64,000 nt of DNA from Pyxicephalus adspersus. Lineage: Eukaryota > Chordata > Amphibia > Anura > Pyxicephalidae. The notes beneath the pieces were generated by a model. That model made no database searches. It was not told the DNA's origin and was given only the letters and a program-made list of their open reading frames with translations. The stretch is taken from the NCBI RefSeq assembly GCF_032062135.1, contig NC_092868.1, forward strand, positions 51,603,798 to 51,667,797. The letters run 5' to 3'. Of this stretch, positions 25,612 to 35,835 are shown piece by piece (the first letter of the stretch is position 1; every line of letters starts with the position of its first letter). Both the position numbers and the translations under genes were made by a program.

Positions 25612-26619
25612 ATTGCTTTATCTTATTAACTAAACACTGGAATATGGTTTTAGGTGCATTGCTTTTAATAGTAATTGTTTAATGTTTACTGGTGGATTTA
25701 CTGGTGGGTTTCTCTGATGGTAGAGAGTAATGAGATTTAGGCAGAGAGCCAATAGAGAAAAAACCTTCAACACAGAGAAGAGTAATGAACATGAAATGTA
25801 CATCAATCTATTAACTGCAAAAACAAATACCAACCATTCAAAATTCATATTTCAGCGTTACTGCATTTGACACAACATTGTTGCAATTCTACTTTGTCAC
25901 ATAAGATGTCTTCACTACAGCAAATCAGCTCATTAAAGCAAGATAACAGCTGCTAGATTAATCAAAGGTTAAATATTGGTTCCGAAATTGGACAGAAATT
26001 GGACAATTCCGAGGTGCACTGGTGACAGGTTCACTTACATTTTCTGCTCCCAGAATAAAGCAGACAGCTGTGTAATTTTCAAGAGGTGTTCCTGCAAGCA
26101 GGCATTGGAAATGAGAGCTGTCCCAACACATTATGCCGCATTCTTTAAGACCACAAGAATTAATGTTACTAGCTATGTCAATAGGTATTTTCTAATAGAT
26201 GATTCCATGACAATCAGCTCATTCACAGCACAGATTCCTCTTTCTACAGAAGAACAACTGTTGGCTGAAACTATACCTTCTGCTAGAAAGTAATACAAAT
26301 GCAGGAATTAAAGAGGAAGTTTGCCTTGAGATGAAAAGCTTGGAGGCAAAAAATGTTTTTATTATAAAAAAGAGACATACTGTGCAACTTGTTCAGTAAA
26401 GATGCTTTAGAATGTTTAGCTTAATATATGCTATCACCACGTGCTAGGATAAAGGACTGCAATAGGCATGTGTGGGATTTAGGTCATCCATGCCCAGCCA
26501 AAAAAAATGACCATGAAGAAGCTAGGGGAAAGATGGCGAGGAAGGTTGGGATCGTTGCATTGGGGAAGTAGCTGGGGGAAAGATGGCGAGGAAGGTTGGG
26601 ATCGTTGCATTGGGGAAGT

Positions 26620-26833
26620 NNNNNNNNNNNNNNNNNNNNNNNNNNNNNNNNNNNNNNNNNNNNNNNNNNNNNNNNNNNNNNNNNNNNNNNNNNNNNNNNN
26701 NNNNNNNNNNNNNNNNNNNNNNNNNNNNNNNNNNNNNNNNNNNNNNNNNNNNNNNNNNNNNNNNNNNNNNNNNNNNNNNNNNNNNNNNNNNNNNNNNNNN
26801 NNNNNNNNNNNNNNNNNNNNNNNNNNNNNNNNN
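26620..26833. other. Assembly gap (N214) inside the minisatellite
   Basis: 214 unknown bases with repeat units on both sides. It is an unresolved tandem array, so the true length is unknown. Confidence 0.95.
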
Positions 26834-27134
26834 AGCTGGGGGAAAGATGGCGAGGAAGGTTGGGATCGTTGCATTGGGGAAGTAGCTGGGGGAAAGATGG
26901 CGAGGAAGGTTGGGATCGTTGCATTGGGAAAGTAGCTGGGGGAAAAATGGCGAGGAAGGTTGGGAACATTGCATTGGGGAAGTAGCTGGGGGAAAAATGG
27001 CGAGGAAGGTTGGGAACATTGCAGTGGAGAAGTAGCTGAGGGAAAGATGGCGAGGAAGGTTGGGAACATTGCACTGGGGGAAAGATGGCGAGGAAGGTTG
27101 GGAACGTTGCACTGGGGAAGTAGCTGGGGGAAAG

Positions 27135-27402
27135 NNNNNNNNNNNNNNNNNNNNNNNNNNNNNNNNNNNNNNNNNNNNNNNNNNNNNNNNNNNNNNNNNN
27201 NNNNNNNNNNNNNNNNNNNNNNNNNNNNNNNNNNNNNNNNNNNNNNNNNNNNNNNNNNNNNNNNNNNNNNNNNNNNNNNNNNNNNNNNNNNNNNNNNNNN
27301 NNNNNNNNNNNNNNNNNNNNNNNNNNNNNNNNNNNNNNNNNNNNNNNNNNNNNNNNNNNNNNNNNNNNNNNNNNNNNNNNNNNNNNNNNNNNNNNNNNNN
27401 NN
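27135..27402. other. Assembly gap (N268) inside the minisatellite
   Basis: 268 unknown bases, again flanked by the 50-bp unit on both sides. Confidence 0.95.
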
Positions 27403-28834
27403 GGGGGAAAGATGGCGAGGAAGGTTGGGAACATTGCACTGGGGAAGTAGCTGGGGGAAAGATGGTGGGGAAGGTTGGGATCGTTGTATTGGGTTGCAGA
27501 GGGGAGAGAAGGCAAGTGTTGAAGGGTTTAGTTCTGCTTTAAAATGGCTCAGTCCATTTAAAAATTTAAATCTTAATTTGCAGTTGTTAAAGATGAACAG
27601 TTTTTAATATATAAACAAATGAATATTTATTATTACAAAAATAATAAATTCATTTAAATTCAAGCAGTGTAAGCACCTACATTTGATCTTGTATAGGTCT
27701 TTTGCAGCTTCTGTACTGCAGGGGTGGAACATGGGAGAAAGAAAAAGCACAAAGAGCCATTTAGTGCTGACAAGAAACCTATTCATATGAGACAGAAAAA
27801 AAGATGGACTCATCACTATGCTGGGCATTTTCTGTTAGATCACAGTCTGGGTGAGAGTTTAGGACGACCTGGGATCAAAATGAGTTAGTTATATTATACT
27901 AATAGAGGACATCTAGTGGCAGAAGAGAGTACTGTAAGGGAAATTTCTAGATTGCAAGTGATTATTTTGCTTTTTAATTTTTTTAAAAAACACAATTTAA
28001 TACAGTTATGAATGTACAAGGGACCTGACAGACAGAGGGCAGTCAAACAGGCTCTGCTATAGTACACAGAACTTGCAGTTTAACACAGATCATGCCGACA
28101 GGAGGAGAAATCAGGAGCACTGGTTGCATACCAATTTGAATTTCTTGGTTAATTTTGATTGATGTAACCATCAATATAACAACTGATTAAAAAGCAATTG
28201 ACTGCAAATACTCTACAATCAACATCAATAAATCATCTGAACTGTAATCAATTTTACCATTACTTCCAATCTAAATATTGATAATACAATCGATAATGGT
28301 TTTGATTTTATTACAATTGTTTAGCAAACAAAAAAACTCTTGCTTATTTAATTTTTGATGAATACTTGGCTCAAAATTGATTTACATCTGAACAATTTTG
28401 TGTAATTGATTAATAATATTTTTACCTAGTGTAGCCAGCTTAAGCAAGGATAAGGATTTCTGACCATTCCAGAGCCTGCAGTCTGGCAAACAGGTCAGCA
28501 TTACTGGCTTCCTATATCTATGATGTCTGTTTCCCTTCCATCTCCACACAAAAGCCATTTTACATTCTCCCCGTGGACACCTTTGTCACCCCTAGAGAGG
28601 GAATCATCTGCTGTTCTGAGGATTCTGGAAGGAAAGGATCCTTTCGGTGCGGGCTGCTCAGGTATATTTACAGAAAAAAAAGGAAGACATATTGTCATAA
28701 CCTGGAGGGACATCGCCAGGAGACATGAAATAGAAACAGACTGTCTGACACCAGAAATCCGGACTCAACACCATTTATGACACAGCCAGAAAGAGAATCA
28801 GACACTGAACACAAACCAAAGGTTTCTATTGTAC

Positions 28835-29352
28835 ATTACATGGCCAAAAAAATGGCCACCACTCTAAATATGGAGTTCAGGCTTTTCCAATGAAGGCTGC
28901 TGTTGATGGTACAAAGACATTTTAAGAATTGTGCTCCCCCAAATTTGTGGTAACACCTTGAGGAAGAACCCTATCTGTCTCAGCATGACTTTTCTTCTGT
29001 GTAAAAAGCTATCTGGATGAAAGAATGGTCATTGATTTGTGCAGGAACTGGAGCGTCCTGCACAGAGCCCTGACCTCAACCCTAATGAACACCTTTGGGA
29101 TTGCTGAAACACAAATGGCGAGCCAGGTCTTCTTATCCAACATCAGAAGCAAAACATTGGCGAGCCAAACCATAATCAAGTGCAAAAGCTCTTTTAATCG
29201 ACACAAATGTCCAGAAGAAAGCCTTCTCTGAAAAAAGGAGGCTGTTATTGCTACAACATTGGGTGGTGGAAGGCAAATCAACTTTAGGATGTAAAGTATA
29301 TATAAAGATGTGGTCCAATGGTCAACTTTTGCCCATAAAATGTAGTATGGCA
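28835..29352 (+). mobile_element. Internally deleted Tc1-like element
   Basis: Left end ACATGGCCAAAAAAATGGCC and right end with TGGTCAACTTTTGCCCATA are the inverted termini. Between them are about 500 bases, including the catalytic-region block CCTGCACAGAGCCCTGACCT, which encodes PAQSPDLNPNEHLW in a broken frame. A typical element is about three times longer, so most of the transposase is deleted. Confidence 0.7.
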
Positions 29353-29923
29353 AAATATTTGAGAGTGTTTATTTACTACAAGCAAGTAGAACAACAAGAC
29401 AAACTCCAGATTAATATAAATAGCCACAAGGGGAGATCCTAGACCAGATTGTGTTGCTTTACTACAAACTCTTGAAGAGTACAGGAGCCACTTGTAATGA
29501 CTGGCAAGGGTGTCTTGTTCACAAGTCTAACAGAGCAAAGATACAAATCCTTTGGCGGGTGAAACAACTTCTGTTTACTTTGTCAGTACTCCACATAGTC
29601 CCTAATGGAACCGATAAGCCTAGGTGCCATTGGCAACAATATAATCAATAGAAAGGACAATAAAAACAGTTGCTATAGCTAATACCAAGTTTTTTTCTTT
29701 AAATAATTACTCTTGCCCAATAGCTTAGTGCATGTAAAGCAACAATACATATGATATAGAATTCAAAACATGCTGTCATTTTCTTAATATCAAGTTACTG
29801 TTGTTACTTTCCCATGCACACTATTGAGTCATGAACAAGTCCAACTCCTCTCCTATTCCCATGCATGCTCAGTCATTACCAGGTTTACCTCTGTTGGTAA
29901 TCATGAGATTGACTTATACATTT

Positions 29924-30110
29924 TTTTAGTCTGTCTCAGCATGACGGTGCTATGTGCACAAAGACATCCTCATGGAGACATGTCCATGGAAGAACTCGGA
30001 TGTCCTGCACAGAGCCCTGACCTCAACCCAACTAAACAGCTTTGGCATTACTGGAACACAAATGGCGGGCCAGGTCTTCTTATCCAACATCAGCACTTGT
30101 ACAAATCTTC
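29924..30110 (+). mobile_element. Second Tc1-like transposase fragment
   Basis: Carries the same block as the copy 0.9 kb to the left: CTGTCTCAGCATGAC, the CCTGCACAGAGCCCTGACCT segment (PAQSPDLNPTKQLW) and GGCCAGGTCTTCTTATCCAA. No inverted termini are visible. The shared sequence suggests either two family members or an old local duplication. Confidence 0.65.
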
Positions 30111-31063
30111 TTTGTACAAAAGAGGCAAAAAAACAGTAATTAGTTGATGCTAAATACATAGGAATAAATGGAAAAAATGTGAATCCTGGATAACACAGAA
30201 TTTTTAGTGATACAATTATTAAACCCCTAATTACTACTCTGCCTGCAGTATTCAGCCTGTCACAATAGAATACATATCCATTTACTGCATCACTTCTTGC
30301 CTTGAAGTATCTTTGTTTATCTAATTTACATCTAAACTAAACTCACAAATATGTAGGTCGATGAATTACGTGTTAACCATCTACGAATATATGTGACATT
30401 TCCAGGAACTGGGGCTGGAAAAAGAAGGTGGCCCTCTTCCTGTAGAGAAACTTTCTTTTAGGTGTCCTGTTGTGAGATTATTTACACACGCAATAATTAG
30501 CTAATTTATTTAAGCAACATGTTTTCACTGCCTTGGACAACATTGGAATACAAGAATGCAAAACATATAAGCAAACGTTACAGATTTTTAAGGCAACTTT
30601 CATCAATGGACACACACACAGATTAAATAAAACAGAAATTAAATATTAAAACATACATGTACCAACATCATTGGACATACAGGACGTACATAACAGTCTC
30701 GAGTGTCTTTATTTCTTTCTGGAAGAATTTAAAAATCTGTAACAATGTTTGCTTGTATGTTTTGTGTTCTTATGGATACTGGATGTGGCTCTATACTTTT
30801 ACCAGTCCCAGTTGCCAATCTATAACAATGTAATACAAACTTAAGTCTGGGAGCAGCCATTTTTAATTATTAACTGCAGGATCCAGGCACAGAGCCGAGT
30901 CTGGAGCTCCTCAATCTGCACAGCTTTCTACTGTAGGACTGAAGATTTAAAAAACACAGAGCAACCAATTACTAAGCATTGGATGTGTGAACATAAGAAA
31001 GGAAAATGTTCTTTACAGCATTTCTGCCTGTTTTACAACACCAATCCTGTGTCTAGTGCAATA

Positions 31064-31342
31064 CTTTGCAACCAGGGTTCCTCCAGAGGTTGCTAGGGGT
31101 CAGTTGAGCAGTTTGTGCCACTCAGGTCAGTTTAAGTAACACCAATGACTTTTATGTCTGTCTGTAAGGGTGATAGTCTTCCCAATGGCCAGCAATGTAG
31201 GAGGAATTCTTCCCACTGACCACCACATTAATGTACTGTGAGCTGTGGATAAAGTAATTATAGCCGGGATTCCCTAAGACCTGAAAGTGTTTTTAAGGGG
31301 CTTCCCAATGTTAAGAAGATTGGGAAACACTGGTCTAGTGTG
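31064..31342. repeat. GGTTCC-type repeat, copy 3 (unsplit)
   Basis: ACCAGGGTTCCTCCAGAGGT through CTGTAAGGGTGATAG to TTGGGAAACACTGGTCTAGT. It provides the empty-site reference for the split copy at 25 kb. Confidence 0.65.
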
Positions 31343-31361
31343 ACATGCCAGCTTTAAAGAC

Positions 31362-31505
31362 TGTTAGATTGTAAGCTCTGTTGGCCATGGTCCACTCCTT
31401 CTTATGTGTCATTGCTTGTACTTCTAGTATGTCATTTGCAACCTCTATCTATTGTACAGCGCTGTGTGATATGGTGCCCTTTTACTAATAAAAGGTTAAT
31501 AATAA
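31362..31505 (+). repeat. SINE-tail-type repeat
   Basis: AGATTGTAAGCTCTGTTGGC through TTGTACAGCGCTGTGTGATA to an AATAATAA end. Same family as the copy at 19.7 kb. Confidence 0.6.
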
Positions 31506-32620
31506 AAAAGAAAAAGGAAATCATAAAAGCATTTTAAGTTATCACAGCAGCATTTACCACCATTATCAGGTAATAACGTCAAACAAATCATGTTCTAAGT
31601 ATTCAAATTCATAACTAAGTATTGTATTGTTAGAATCATTTATTGATATTGTTTTTTTGGAAAATTATATAATTGGAATTATATTATAATAATCCAATAT
31701 TAAATACTAAAAAAAGTCTAGGGGTCTTTTTTTAATTTATAAAATAAATTCAAAATTCGAGCATAATGGACATTTTTGTTTTTTTGTTTTTTACTGAAAA
31801 TGAGTAAAAATGTGTGAATCCAAATTAACTTGAAATTTATACATTTAAAAAAACATTAATTTTAGAAAAAAGTTGAAAAATTTAATAATAGACCCCTAGA
31901 TGTTAAAATAAAATGTAACTCTTTATATATAATTATTATTAGAATATTTGTTTAGTTATTTTAGTAATGCATAAAAATAAACAATATAAAAAGTAAATGA
32001 AAAAAATAACTTAATTCCTCCAAATCAACTTTCTTTAAAAATATTTAATACAACATTAAGGAATGAAAAATATTCTATATCTATTGTTTGTTTATGTCTA
32101 TTGCATATTTCAAAAGCGTGCAGAAATAAATATGTAGCATTCTGCAAACCCATTGCTAATCAAAGCAACACACTAACCACAATAAAAGCAATTTACCAAC
32201 CAGTACAAGGAAACAAAAATAGGTTTTCGTTATGAACAGCAAATAAAAACTGAAAAGCGTGCACTGCTAAGAATTTACGTGTAAACACGAATAGCAAAAG
32301 CAGAAATATTTCAGGGATGTGACCCCATCACACTTTCTTTGTGATTGTCACAGTCATGAAACTGATCCCAAAAGAAGCCCTAATTTCCCAATTTTAAACG
32401 CATGGCAGGACTCAAATAGCAACAGGTGTGAATGGTGGAGTGAGAAGAAGTGATGGCAAAGTGGCTCATGGGGGTTAAAGTTAAAAAAAAAAAAAAATAC
32501 ATTACATTTTCTTTAAAAATGAGAAATATATAATTATATATAAAAATAATATTAAAAAAATAAACATTATAAACTATTTTTTTATATATATAATGTCCCT
32601 GTGCAAAACACGTTACCTAC

Positions 32621-32656
32621 CGTGTACGGTTGCATGGGATCGCTTATATATAGCAT
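32621..32656 (-). CDS. tp73: tp73 exon 3' (deltaN-p73 start exon)
   Basis: Alternative first coding exon inside intron 3 that gives the dominant-negative deltaN-p73 isoform, which lacks the transactivation domain and antagonises p53 and TA-p73. The ATG at 32656-32654 (AAA before it, so A at -3) opens 12 codons, MLYISDPMQPYT, followed directly by GTAGGT at 32620-32615. Human deltaN-p73 begins MLYVGDPARHLAT, so MLY, the DP pair and the last Thr are shared and this form is one residue shorter. MLY is also the start of deltaN-p63. The exon ends in phase 0, as exon 4 requires. It sits about 7.2 kb downstream of exon 3, close to the human arrangement as I recall it. It is too short to be called by ORF length alone; the identification rests on the peptide, phase, donor and position. 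Confidence 0.88.
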
Positions 32657-32940
32657 TTTAGTCTTCGTGGAATGAGAATACAAGAGGGAAAAGTCCCAGC
32701 ACCGGAGTCATGGGGTCAGGAGCGTAGGTTTAGGCAGGAGCGAAAACGTACAAAGGCAACACAGGTAGACGACGCAGTGCATGGCTCTCGGAGGATGCTG
32801 TGGTACATGTAAGCAGTTTGTTTGACTTTTTTCTTTTTTTTTCCCTCTCTCATCTCCCTGGGTTCTGTCAACTAGCTGCATCCAACAACAAACTTGGTCC
32901 GTCCCCTTTTCCCGTCCTCATGACTATTCATTAAAGCACC

Positions 32941-32960
32941 AGACAGGCCCAGGCTTGCCC
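32941..32960 (-). promoter_or_regulatory. p53-family response element in the deltaN-p73 promoter
   Basis: On the minus strand, GGGCAAGCCTGGGCCTGTCT is two abutting decamers of the form RRRCWWGYYY with no spacer. The first half is perfect and the second has a single mismatch (C where W is expected), giving 19 of 20. It lies 285 bases upstream of the deltaN start codon, where mammals have the site through which p53 and TA-p73 induce their inhibitor. A weaker third half-site (9 of 10) is at 32890-32899. Position plus match makes this the best-supported regulatory site in the window. Confidence 0.75.
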
Positions 32961-32968
32961 GGTGTTGT

Positions 32969-32973
32969 ATTGG
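32969..32973 (-). promoter_or_regulatory. CCAAT box upstream of the p53-type site
   Basis: GTCCAATAC on the minus strand, 8 bases upstream of the response element. It is a typical NF-Y position for a promoter starting near 32900. A five-base motif alone is weak; its value is its place beside the p53-type site. Confidence 0.4.
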
Positions 32974-33472
32974 ACTGCACCAAGTGTCCCACTGAGGGGG
33001 AAGACAGGGCTCCTTCTATTATTAATAAACCCTGCCTGTTTTAATTCCGTAAAGCTGGATTTTGGCACAACGACAAGCTACAAAACGACCAACTGCATCG
33101 GCGATCGTGGGGTAAAAGAATGAAGAGGCCACGAAAACTTGGTTCGAGTTCCGCAGTGCTATCGTTAAGGGAACCTCAATTAGTCTCATCTGTAACTTTG
33201 CAGAACAGTAAAACCTGCGGTTAATTCTCTGGTTAACTAGTATTACATTGTTGACATTTTGCATTTGTTAAGGCATTAAGCTACTCTTGCAAGGTATTAA
33301 GACTCAAACACGGTATCCCTGAAACAATGGAGACGAAAAAAACAATGTGTGTATTTATATACACATACATATATTTTAGTTATCATTTCAGTTGTAATCA
33401 GCTAAATACATTTTTGGTGCATGAAAACAGAATTTCCGCAAAGTTTTACATTGAATTAGAAGCAACCATATA

Positions 33473-33691
33473 CTAGAGTAGAAAGGGTGAAATGGGGCAA
33501 CATGCTGAGAGGGGCCCTTGTTCTCTGTGTGGAAACACTGGTCTCTTTTCAGAGATGTGACACAGCTCTCGCTGAGTGGTAACTAGCGTTTTCCAATTAC
33601 CAGGACCAACTTGCCACTGTAGAGAGATCACTGCTTCCACAAAATGAACAAGGGCCCCTCTCTTCAGTGTGTTGCCCCATTCCAACTCTAG
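33473..33691. repeat. Foldback element about 0.5 kb upstream of the deltaN-p73 promoter block
   Basis: 219 bp starting CTAGAG and ending CTCTAG. The arms of about 55 bp are inverted copies: AAATGGGGCAACATGCTGAG plus AGGGGCCCTTGTTCTC at left, and GAACAAGGGCCCCTCTCTTC plus GTGTTGCCCCATTCCA at right. It is a different family from the GCTCTCCAAGGC foldbacks. No transposase and no clear target duplication. Confidence 0.8.
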
Positions 33692-34059
33692 AAGTCAAAA
33701 AATAAATAAAAAACCCATGTGGCCAATCATCAAGAATCAGCATTATCACATGACAGGATGGGAGTGAGTCACAAGTTCCCTCATACCCGGAAGTACCGGG
33801 TATTTTTTTTTTCTGTCCCTCCGAGAACAAACACAGCCAAGGAGGGTAAGAAAAGACACATACGCATTGAGCACAGCAAGAAAAAAAAACCTTTACACAT
33901 TAAGGAGACCTTGACCACAACTTAGAGGGCAAAAAACTTTTTTGAACCTGTAGATTTTTTTTTAACTGCAGAATGTTAATTTCTATAAACATTTTATTGA
34001 CTTCATACATGCCTTTAAACTTGTTTTAAAAGTGTGACTACTGCAGGAGAGCCAATTGC

Positions 34060-34270
34060 CTAGCACAGCCCTCTCTTTCCGTCTCCTCCTCTAATAGAGT
34101 CTAATTATTCTCTGTGCTGGCCCAGCTTCCCCGCTCCTCCAATCATATCTCTAGATAACCTATTAAGCGTCAGCTGGGGAAGCAGTGAGGAGAAATAATA
34201 TAGTGACGGCTCTGAGTTTGCTGGGGCTGCTGACATCACATCCATGATAGTGGCACCGGAGCTTTCTGAT
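34060..34270. promoter_or_regulatory. Candidate enhancer 5' of the deltaN promoter
   Basis: A repeat-free, mixed-composition block in an otherwise AT-rich, repeat-laden intron. It has homeodomain-type TCTAATTATT, GATA-type TCTAGATAAC and CRE-like GCTGACATCACAT. Conservation cannot be tested here, so this is only a candidate. Confidence 0.25.
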
Positions 34271-35835
34271 TTCTACACAAGGGAGGCTTTTACAGTTGAA
34301 AAATACTCAGAAAATGGTAAATGTACATATTATGGAAGGCTTTTTGCTGAAATGACTGGGTGACAGGGCCACTTTAGGAAGTGTCACCCTATAATAAACA
34401 GATTCAGGTATGGAAAAAAATAAGAAAAATTTAAATTAATGGCTTTTACTGCTGTAGACCTGACTTTTGTATTGGTGAAAAAGAAGTGGTGAATTGATCC
34501 CAGATGGGAAATCGCTTTCACAAATTTGCATAGAATTCGTTTCCTAGGGTGGGTAAAGCATTGGTGAGGTACTGAAAGTTTTGTAAGAGAAAAAGAAATA
34601 CTAAAGTGCCACGCTCAGAGAGAGATTAAATCTACAATTTTTATTCCTCTAAAACAGATCAGTGCATTCTGTAAATGCAGCCGATATGTTTGGGGGTCAA
34701 AACAGACCTGTATAATAGGGGCTTTAAATATGTTGTTGGAGATGGGGTTTGGAGGTAAAAAAGCATTGTAACCCATAAAAAAGAAAAAAGCAAACTACAG
34801 ATACTTGACATGACATAATATTATGAATACATTACGTTTACAAACACACAAAGCCTGAGAATGCAGTTTTGTCTTTTTTATAATAATTCTATGCAGCGAT
34901 CCTTCTCTGCTAGCAGACCCCGATAATTATGGCTCTGCTATGGCGTCACGGTGTGAATGTCACAGCTGAGGGAGTGATCAAGCTGCAATCAAAGGCTTGG
35001 CTTGCCCTGTAATTAGTATTCCACCCTCCACCTGATCCTTTTGCCTTACTTTTGCCAGTAGTGACAACAAAGCCAGGATAGAGTTAGGAAGCCAAGCCGT
35101 AAGCGGGGCGGCTATAGTTACAGAGAGAAGCTGTGTCACAAAGGACTGGGATTGGAGGGGGTGGTGGTGAATGGTCTGGGGGTCACTATTCACTACAGTA
35201 TTGCAGAGGACAAGGAAATGTAAACTGCAGTACCCTTACAGAGCCAGATTTAACGTTAGCGGTATTAAGAACAGTCAGAAAACCGGAAGTTGACTGGTTA
35301 ATAAAGATTTTTACACTTTGCACATACCGGTAAGTTATCCTGATAGTTTTACAATCCGAAAATTGTCTTGTTGGAGGAGGGTCAGAATCCGAGATTGCGT
35401 ACAAAGTAGTATAACACAAAACAGCAAATGTTGCAATTCAGAGTCACCATAAAAAAATAAAAGTGGCCTGGTTGTCAAGCATACCCCCTCTACTCCAAAG
35501 CATCATTGTCATGAAGACGGTAATGTCATGAGTTTCAATCCCATAATGCCCAATCCTCTAACACCTGCTCAGTGCATTTCCTTTTGCAATATGACAGGTC
35601 ACATTCAGTGAAACTAAGGTGCCCTGCTGACTTCTACAGTTAGCCACAGGCATGTGATCTGAATGGGCTCCAGGACATGAGAACGTAGCAAGGAAAAAAG
35701 AAAAATGTAATATTTTCAGAGGGAGGACACTTTTATTGTTTCCCTGGAAATTGGCTTTGCCTGCACAGGGTTGGGCCGTTTAATGCAGCCTATCAAAAAA
35801 ATTGTTGGGTCTTGGACTTACTGAACAAAGACATA

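Larger units (their letters stand above)
26522..27495. repeat. 50-bp minisatellite, G-rich on the plus strand
   Basis: Unit of 50 bp beginning AGCTGGGGGAAAGATGGCGA and ending TTGGGGAAGT. About nine readable copies, with one shortened by a 12-bp deletion near 27070. Two N runs interrupt it. Because 50 is not a multiple of three and the unit lacks stops in several frames, long chance frames run through it on both strands; they are not genes. Confidence 0.9.
15885..32620 (-). other. tp73: tp73 intron 3, part between exon 3' and exon 4
   Basis: Intron shared by TA and deltaN transcripts. Contents: AT microsatellite (19.4 kb), SINE-tail repeats (19.7, 20.0 and 31.4 kb), three Harbinger-like MITEs (22.5-25.5 kb), a gapped 50-bp minisatellite (26.5-27.5 kb), Tc1 remnants (28.8-30.1 kb) and very AT-rich unannotatable DNA (about 31500-32600). 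The stretches 15900-19300 and 20450-21500 hold nothing I can name. Confidence 0.8.
32680..33000 (-). promoter_or_regulatory. Candidate P2 promoter and 5'UTR of deltaN-p73
   Basis: The block directly upstream of exon 3' is less AT-rich than its surroundings and free of recognisable repeats. Read on the minus strand it has a CCAAT box (32973-32969), a p53-family response element (32960-32941), a weak TATA-like TTTAATGAATAG (about 32935-32924), then a GGACGGG/GGGGACGG stretch where a start site could lie, and about 240 bases of leader to the ATG. Human P2 is known to be p53/p73-inducible and to lie just upstream of exon 3'. The transcription start is inferred, not seen. Several upstream ATGs lie in the presumed leader. 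Confidence 0.65.

Noticed and set aside
26479..27607. Long open frames on both strands across the G-rich array (up to about 340 codons).
   Set aside because: They run through a 50-bp tandem repeat and two N gaps. Frames are open because the unit lacks stops, not because it is coding.
28090..28440. A stretch rich in ATCAAT/ATTGAT words, ending CTAGTGTAGCCAGCTTA, as another MITE.
   Set aside because: The end resembles the MITE-type GGCTAC...TTA border, but no matching left terminus or duplication could be found.
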